Assembly (NCBI GenBank): GCA_016875255.1
Contig: VGRU01000114.1
Coordinates: 1-10,724 of the forward strand
Direction of reading: 5' to 3'
DNA: 10,724 nt
From: Deltaproteobacteria bacterium
GTDB lineage: Bacteria > Desulfobacterota > BSN033 > UBA1163
Made by a program: the position numbers and the translations under genes. The notes under the pieces were generated by a model. The model was not told the origin of the DNA. It was given only the letters and a program-made list of their open reading frames with translations, and made no database searches. Below are positions 6,644-10,724 of the stretch, in pieces. The number at the start of each line of letters is the position of its first letter. Position 1 is the stretch's first letter.

Positions 6644-6713
6644 AAAATCTCCCCCTGCCTGTCCAGCAGGCAGGCTATCCCCTTTGATAAAGAGGGGGAT
6701 GAAGGGGGATTTT
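6644..6713. repeat. Cloverleaf-like palindromic element between redoxin and nrdG
   Basis: Three nested stems. Outer arms are AAAATCTCCCCCT (6644-6656) and AGGGGGATTTT (6703-6713), paired with one bulge. Inside are CCTGCCTG/CAGGCAGG (6654-6661, 6667-6674, perfect 8-bp stem, 5-nt loop) and ATCCCC/GGGGAT (6677-6682, 6695-6700). On the minus strand the fold ends in GATTTTAT, so it could act as an attenuator or mRNA processing/stability signal inside the nrd operon. Such GC-hairpin repeats are often dispersed through genomes. Confidence 0.6.
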
Positions 6714-6737
6714 GTAAATTTAATTATTGATGTTGCA

Positions 6738-7004
6738 TCAGTTACTTCTGAACAGGCGCTGCCTCACCTCCTGAAGGGTTGGGACCACGCCTCTCCAGCT
6801 GGCCACTTCCTTCTCCTCTTCATCCTCGATGATGAAGGAAGGGGTGGAGAGAATGCTGTAGAAAGAGGCTTCCGCAAGGCCATCGATCGTGTCCAGATCG
6901 TAATGAAAAACCGGCACGCCCTCCCTCTTTAATTCCATCCCAATCTCTTTGGCGGCAGGACATTTCGGGCATTTTGCTTTAACAAAGATTTTGATCAGTT
7001 CCAT
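6738..7004 (-). CDS. NrdH-like glutaredoxin/thioredoxin-fold redoxin
   Basis: Small thioredoxin-fold protein, 88 aa. The redox-active motif C12-P-K-C15 follows the first beta strand (ELIKIFVKAKCPKCP), and a cis-proline motif STPSF lies at 53-57. It sits between nrdD and nrdG, so it is the likely electron donor that re-reduces the active-site disulfide of NrdD after each turnover. A conserved thioredoxin-like NrdH in the class III operon of Methanosarcina barkeri has been shown to do this. A good ribosome-binding site, AAAGGAG (7010-7016), is five bases before the ATG, the strongest in the window, which suggests high expression. The 165-bp spacer to nrdD contains palindrome copy 3. What reduces the redoxin (NADPH- or ferredoxin-linked enzyme) is not in the window. 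Confidence 0.85.
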   Translation of the reverse strand: MELIKIFVKAKCPKCPAAKEIGMELKREGVPVFHYDLDTIDGLAEASFYSILSTPSFIIEDEEEKEVASWRGVVPTLQEVRQRLFRSN

Positions 7005-7041
7005 GTTTTCTCCTTTATTATGTAGAAAATAAAAGTCTAAC

Positions 7042-7150
7042 GGTAAGGGTAACGAGGCCCGTATCGTTAATAAAAGGCTACGTTTATCGTCTTTTAATTT
7101 TTTTTACGTAACCGTAACCGAATTACGTAACGGGCTTCGTAACCTTAACC
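7042..7150. repeat. Imperfect palindrome, GGTTAAGG-GCCCG family, copy 3
   Basis: Left arm 7042-7068 reads GGTAAGGGTAACGAGGCCCG then TATCGTT. Right arm 7124-7150, read on the minus strand, is GGTTAAGGTTACGAAGCCCG then TTACGTA. The interior holds further GGTTACGGTTACG units and an AT-rich centre (7095-7106). It fills the spacer between nrdD and the redoxin gene and shares its arm with the palindromes at 2764-2902 and 4037-4142. Confidence 0.65.
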
Positions 7151-7169
7151 GTAACCTTTCATTCAAATA

Positions 7170-9314
7170 TCACCCGGCTTTTAGAACGGTCCCTCCCTCT
7201 TTGGCTTCGATGTAGGCCTGATTCCGGTAACGATTGTGGAGTTCGCCGATCTTCCCCTTGTTCCAGCTGGAGAGCTTGGTGAAGTAGCCGGTGATCCGGG
7301 TGATGCCATCCACCTCCGCCGACCCGCAGTATGAGCAGGAGGACTGGAGTCCCCGGCTCGTTCGATTGCAGGCATTACAGGTGGTGAACTCCGGTGAGAA
7401 GGCGATCTGGTCATTTTGAGTCTGCCTGAACGTCTTGATCACAAAATTGGCCAGCGACTCTTTTGAAGGTTTTGCCTCGCCCAGCCAGATATGGGTCAAT
7501 GCGCCCGCCTCGATCAGGGGATGAAAGAGCCCCTCCTGCCTGACCCGTTCAATCGGATTGAGCACGGCGGAGTTGTTCAGATAGGTCGAATTCGTATAAT
7601 AGACTTCCCCTTTCGAGAGGTCGCCTTTGACGATGTGGCCTGATCGGGGCGAATGAAATTTAAGGTCCAGTTTGGCAAAACGGTAGGCGGTCGATTCAGC
7701 AGGCGTCTGTTCGAGGACAAAGTGCATTCCATAGCGTTCACATAGCTTATCGACCAGCAGTTTCATGTGGGCGATCACCTTCAGTCCGAATTTAAAGGCC
7801 TGCCTCGACTGATGCATCTCCTGACCGGTATGAACCTGGACGAGTTCGTTGAGCCCGACCATCCCGATGAGGAAGCTGGCCCGATGCATCCTCAGGTAAG
7901 GAGAGCCATCCCGGTTCATCGCTAAGAGGGCAAGAGGCCCCCGCTCACCGATGGAGAGGAGCTTTTCAATGAAGACTTTCTTCTCCAGATGGGCCTTGAC
8001 CGCGATCTCTATGAATTCCGTCAGCCTGGAGAAGAGCCGGGTGTCATCCCCTTTCGCTAAATAAGCGATCCTCGGAAGGTTGAGCGTCACATTCTGGAGG
8101 GCGCAATATCGCATCTTCCAGGGTTCTTTCGCATCCTCGAGGTCGGTCTGATCGAGTTTGAAGCTGAGGCGACAGCATTCGGAGATTTTAGCTGTTTCCC
8201 CGCGATCGAAAATAAAATAAGTGTTGCCCTTTTCAGAGGCGACCTCACAGATGTGATGGAGAAAGTCCATGTGACCGGGGGTCTGAAAGAACTTCTCTGT
8301 GATATGGACGAGTGGCTTCGGAAAGAAGAAAGGCCTTCCGGACCCATCCCCTTCCATGAAGACATTGAAGAGGGCCCATGCAAAGCGCTGCGATTCTTTC
8401 ATATAGTCGCTGTAATTCTTTCCCGTCTTCTCTCCGCCCGGTCCGATGGCAGGGACATTTTCGAAGTGTTTTGGAATCTCCCAGTAGAGATTGAGATCGG
8501 TGAAGATCGCCTGCCCTCCGCGGGCGACCGCCTGCTGGGAGAATTCAAAAATCATCATCTGCGCTAACTGTTCGAGGTCCCGATCCGACATGCCCGTCAG
8601 ATAGGGAGCAAAGAAGAGATTGACAGCGTCCCAGCCAATGGCTCCGGCAAAATTGCTTTGAAGGCCGGCGGCAAACTTCACCATATGGGCCAGGAGCACT
8701 TCCGGATGCTTGGCAGGTTTGGCCATGGCGATCGAGTTGGGAAGGCTCAGGCCGAACCGCTTAATATATTCGAGAGATTGTCCGCTGCAGTAAGGCCGGT
8801 CCACAAAACCCAGGTCATGGAGATGAATATCCCCTCGCATATGGGCATCCGCAGTCTCCTGTGAGAAAACGGAGAGAAGGGCATACTCCTTCTTGATCCT
8901 CTCCGCAAGGGTGAGGTTGGTTGCCTCCGGGCCGTGAGGGACATTGGCATTCTCCTTGTTGGGATGGAGGATGAGCTGGTCCACATCGTAAAGGGGCATA
9001 CCCAATCGGGTGTGCATCTTGCGGGCCTGTTCCAGCCCCCTTTCAACCAATTTCGTGTCAACCAATTCACGGACAAGAGGTGCGGTGATCATTTTGATCT
9101 TGGAGGTGACAATTAAATCTTCCACCTCCCGGGCGATCTCTTTTGCCGTATCGACATCGATATAAGTCTCTCTGATGAGGGCATCGACGATCCTCTGGCG
9201 GTTCCAATCATTCATCGACTCTTCAGAGGTGCGAACGAAAAGGGCCATATCTGTTGTTTCAAACTCTTCTTTTAAATCTTTACGTTCCTCTTTCATCTCA
9301 ATGACACTTGCCAT
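7170..9314 (-). CDS. nrdD: Anaerobic (class III) ribonucleoside-triphosphate reductase
   Basis: Glycyl-radical enzyme, 714 aa, making dNTPs from NTPs without oxygen. The C-terminal RITGY (673-677) carries the radical glycine G676, followed by WNKGKIGELHNR. Just before it lie the zinc-site cysteines C646, C649, C660 and C663. The catalytic core shows GDIHLHDL (161-168), C176 in RPYCSGQSL, and a vicinal C380-C381 in SECCRLSF that should hold the thiyl-radical cysteine. An ATP-cone-like regulatory region (about 35-115, DWNRQRIVDALIRE) is at the N terminus. The extra cysteine, plus the neighbouring redoxin, fits the redoxin-dependent subtypes rather than the formate-dependent E. coli/T4 type; that is an inference. 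The ATG at 9314 is supported by AGGTGA (9322-9327) seven bases upstream. First gene of its cluster, behind two NrdR-box-like sites. Confidence 0.95.
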   Translation of the reverse strand: MASVIEMKEERKDLKEEFETTDMALFVRTSEESMNDWNRQRIVDALIRETYIDVDTAKEIAREVEDLIVTSKIKMITAPLVRELVDTKLVERGLEQARKMHTRLGMPLYDVDQLILHPNKENANVPHGPEATNLTLAERIKKEYALLSVFSQETADAHMRGDIHLHDLGFVDRPYCSGQSLEYIKRFGLSLPNSIAMAKPAKHPEVLLAHMVKFAAGLQSNFAGAIGWDAVNLFFAPYLTGMSDRDLEQLAQMMIFEFSQQAVARGGQAIFTDLNLYWEIPKHFENVPAIGPGGEKTGKNYSDYMKESQRFAWALFNVFMEGDGSGRPFFFPKPLVHITEKFFQTPGHMDFLHHICEVASEKGNTYFIFDRGETAKISECCRLSFKLDQTDLEDAKEPWKMRYCALQNVTLNLPRIAYLAKGDDTRLFSRLTEFIEIAVKAHLEKKVFIEKLLSIGERGPLALLAMNRDGSPYLRMHRASFLIGMVGLNELVQVHTGQEMHQSRQAFKFGLKVIAHMKLLVDKLCERYGMHFVLEQTPAESTAYRFAKLDLKFHSPRSGHIVKGDLSKGEVYYTNSTYLNNSAVLNPIERVRQEGLFHPLIEAGALTHIWLGEAKPSKESLANFVIKTFRQTQNDQIAFSPEFTTCNACNRTSRGLQSSCSYCGSAEVDGITRITGYFTKLSSWNKGKIGELHNRYRNQAYIEAKEGGTVLKAG

Positions 9315-9362
9315 TTTCTGATCACCTGTGTTGTGGAATTTGACGAAGTTAGGATTGATGAT

Positions 9363-9378
9363 AGGCTATATTTAGTGT
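9363..9378 (-). promoter_or_regulatory. NrdR box 1 upstream of nrdD
   Basis: The minus strand reads ACACTAAATATAGCCT, 13 of 16 matches to the palindrome ACACTATATATAGTGT recognised by the ATP/dATP-sensing repressor NrdR. Its core fits CWATATATWG at nine of ten positions. It is 49 bp upstream of the nrdD ATG and 31 bp, centre to centre, from a second box, the helical spacing usual for NrdR box pairs. Expected role: repression of nrdD when dATP is plentiful. Confidence 0.7.
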
Positions 9379-9387
9379 GACCCCTAT

Positions 9388-9417
9388 TCACTACAACAAC
9401 ATCTTGTTATTTGTCAA
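9388..9417 (-). promoter_or_regulatory. Putative nrdD promoter
   Basis: A perfect -35 box TTGACA (9417-9412) on the minus strand. The -10 box is weak: TAGTGA (9393-9388) at an 18-base spacing is the best candidate. NrdR box 2 lies between the two hexamers and box 1 just downstream, as expected for a repressed promoter. An AT-rich tract (about 9435-9473) lies upstream and could help polymerase binding. Confidence 0.5.
9394..9409 (-). promoter_or_regulatory. NrdR box 2 upstream of nrdD
   Basis: On the + strand the core CAACATCTTG (9397-9406) fits CWATATATWG at eight of ten positions, including all the strongly conserved C, A, AT, T and G positions. It is centred in a palindrome, AACAA-CATC-TTGTT. 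Overall it is weaker than box 1; the 31-bp centre-to-centre spacing is the main support. Confidence 0.55.
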
Positions 9418-9473
9418 GGGAAAACTGGGCTTGTGAAAAAAAACATTTGTTTTGGTAAAATTTTATATTCTTA

Positions 9474-9538
9474 TCTCCGAACTCCCTCCGGGCCGTAGGC
9501 CCTTATGGGCCGGAGGCCAAGCTCTGAACTCCGAACTT
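9474..9538. repeat. GC-rich inverted repeat after the AsmA-like gene
   Basis: CTCCGGGCC (9486-9494) pairs with GGCCGGAG (9509-9516), one bulge, with a smaller GGCC-rich pair inside. The block is flanked by two copies of CCGAACT/TCCGAACTT (about 9477-9483 and 9530-9537). It stands directly downstream of the AsmA-like stop codon and could serve as transcript 3' end, but no T-run follows the stem. The rest of the 9315-9541 gap is the nrdD control region. Confidence 0.5.
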
Positions 9539-9541
9539 TTC

Positions 9542-10724
9542 TTACTTTTTATCAGAATTGCTTTTCTGGAAAGGTCTCAGGGGAGTTTCGAGGAGGCGCC
9601 TGAAAATGCCCAACAAACCTTCTCCGGCGGTTTTAAATGGAACCGCTTCGATCTTGGGGTCGTCAAGATCTCCTTTCACTTCGTAGACATAAGAGAGGAA
9701 AGCCTTTTCTTTTCCCGTGAGGATATATCCCGCGATCGGAATGTTGCTCAGCACCATATCAACCGTGACCAATGGGTGGACTCCTATCTTCGTATCGATC
9801 AGGTTCTTGCCCAGATCGACTTTCCCAACGATGGTGATCCTCATGGCATCGCTATCGACCAGAAAATCCTCTGTGGAAGCAACTCCCCCCTGGACCTGAA
9901 CGTTTGCCGAAATCCGCTGATAGGGAAGTCCTTTGGTCTTGAGATCAGGGAGCCTTCCTTTAAATAATTGTGAGACATTGAGGATCGAAAATATCTTGGC
10001 CAGGATGCTCCCTCTTTCGATCACTCCATTCTCTAATTCGAGCCTTAACCCTCCCTGAAGAGACTCCTTTACTTTCTGGAAGTTTTCTCCTTCTCCTCTG
10101 AGTTGCACCTGGTCGATATAAACTCTCCCTGTCACCAGCATCTTCTCCTCATCCTCTTTCTTGAGAAGAGCCCTGAGAAGGGGTGCGGCCTCCATATGGG
10201 AGAAACGGGGCTTTATCTCAAACCGAATGGTTTTTTCTGAAGGCTGTAGCCAGGCTTCGCCCCAGAGATCCCCTCCATTGGCTTTCAATTGAAAGGGATG
10301 GATGATTAACTTACCATCCGCCATTTTCATCTCGAATTTTAAGTCCTCAAAATCGAGATTTCGATATTTCCCTTTTTCGACATCGACCTTACCTTCGATC
10401 GCCCAGAGGGAAAGCCACTGCCTGATCTTCTCAAAAGAGGCAGGTGTTGTTTTTTCTCGCTTGGGGAAGAAGGCGTCAAGGTCAAGGTACGCAGAAGAGA
10501 GATGAAGCGAGAGTCGCCTGACGGTCCCTGCTTTTGTTTCCCTGGATCCTGTTTGAGAACGGGGGTAGATCCCGGAGAGGATCAGCAAAGAATCTCCAAG
10601 CTTTGCCTTCAATCCATCCCATCGCATCTGTTGGGGAGAAAAAAGAATCCTGCCTTCGATCTGGGAGAGAGGAACAGGTATCTTTCCGTGCCGTAGAGAG
10701 ACCCCCTTCAACAGGATCTCCCCA
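9542..10724 (-). CDS. AsmA/YhdP-like protein, C-terminal part (5' end beyond the window)
   Basis: 393 residues are visible and the frame is open to the window edge (reading GEILLKGVSLRHG), so the true start lies outside; the first possible internal start at 10711 is only a TTG and I reject it. The sequence is beta-rich with repeated strands of the AsmA-like type (GKVDVEKGKYRNLDFEDLKFE; GGLRLELENGVIERG). It has the characteristic C-terminal part with GKVDLGKNLIDTKIGVHPL, LSNIPIAGYILTGKEKAF and YEVKGDLDDPKIEAVPF. In E. coli YhdP, TamB and YdbH, such proteins span the periplasm and carry phospholipids to the outer membrane; a similar role here is inferred and implies a Gram-negative envelope. 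It ends 227 bp before nrdD and is probably a separate transcription unit. Confidence 0.82.
   Translation of the reverse strand, partial: GEILLKGVSLRHGKIPVPLSQIEGRILFSPQQMRWDGLKAKLGDSLLILSGIYPRSQTGSRETKAGTVRRLSLHLSSAYLDLDAFFPKREKTTPASFEKIRQWLSLWAIEGKVDVEKGKYRNLDFEDLKFEMKMADGKLIIHPFQLKANGGDLWGEAWLQPSEKTIRFEIKPRFSHMEAAPLLRALLKKEDEEKMLVTGRVYIDQVQLRGEGENFQKVKESLQGGLRLELENGVIERGSILAKIFSILNVSQLFKGRLPDLKTKGLPYQRISANVQVQGGVASTEDFLVDSDAMRITIVGKVDLGKNLIDTKIGVHPLVTVDMVLSNIPIAGYILTGKEKAFLSYVYEVKGDLDDPKIEAVPFKTAGEGLLGIFRRLLETPLRPFQKSNSDKK

Noticed and set aside
6644..6713. tRNA-like cloverleaf
   Set aside because: No T-loop GTTCRA motif, no anticodon arm of the right size and no CCA-type acceptor; it is a palindromic repeat.
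2764..7150. CRISPR-like array from the recurring GGTTAAGG arms
   Set aside because: The copies are inverted pairs, thousands of bases apart and diverged; there are no evenly spaced direct repeats or spacers.
9474..9538. Rho-independent terminator after the AsmA-like gene
   Set aside because: The GC-rich stem is real but no run of T follows on the minus strand, so I list it only as an inverted repeat.
10706..10711. Start of the AsmA-like gene at 10711
   Set aside because: The codon is TTG, and in-frame codons continue with family-like sequence to the window edge; the gene is treated as partial.

Overview
The window looks like chromosomal DNA of an uncultured, Gram-negative strict anaerobe, most likely a deltaproteobacterial (Desulfobacterota-type) lineage. 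This rests on the oxygen-sensitive class III ribonucleotide reductase, an AsmA/YhdP-like envelope protein, and intergenic spaces packed with short palindromic and AT-rich repeats of a kind common in such genomes. The taxonomic call is an inference; no marker gene is present. All eight genes I accept lie on the minus strand, so the window is read right to left.

Right end (10724-9542): the C-terminal part of an AsmA/YhdP-like protein, cut by the window edge. A 227-bp gap follows, with a GC-rich inverted repeat and then the control region of the next operon: a sigma70-like -35 box and two NrdR-box-like palindromes whose centres are 31 bp apart.

Middle (9314-4379): an anaerobic deoxynucleotide cluster, nrdD (class III reductase), a small CPKC redoxin, nrdG (radical SAM activase), a PAS-GGDEF diguanylate cyclase and a MutT-like Nudix hydrolase. 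The first three form a functional unit: NrdG installs the glycyl radical on NrdD and the redoxin probably supplies electrons. MutT would clean the nucleotide pool. The last two genes overlap; the first three are separated by repeat-bearing spacers. A block of four hairpins (about 4196-4378) follows mutT.

Left end (3971-2): a 290-aa hypothetical protein of unknown function, a hairpin, a very good TTGACA-N17-TATAAA promoter, a leader of about 300 nt, a soluble PRC-barrel/MgtE_N/CBS protein, and an NRAMP-family transporter. The transporter lacks the usual transition-metal ligands (DPGN became DAGG; the Met-Pro-His of helix 6 became Ala-Pro-Trp), a pattern that fits the Mg2+-type NRAMP branch. 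Beside a detached MgtE sensor domain, this suggests a two-gene magnesium uptake module.

Three intergenic spaces (2764-2902, 4037-4142, 7042-7150) carry imperfect palindromes built from the same arm, roughly GGTTAAGG..GA.GCC.GTTT, a local repeat family that may be a mobile or RNA-structural element.
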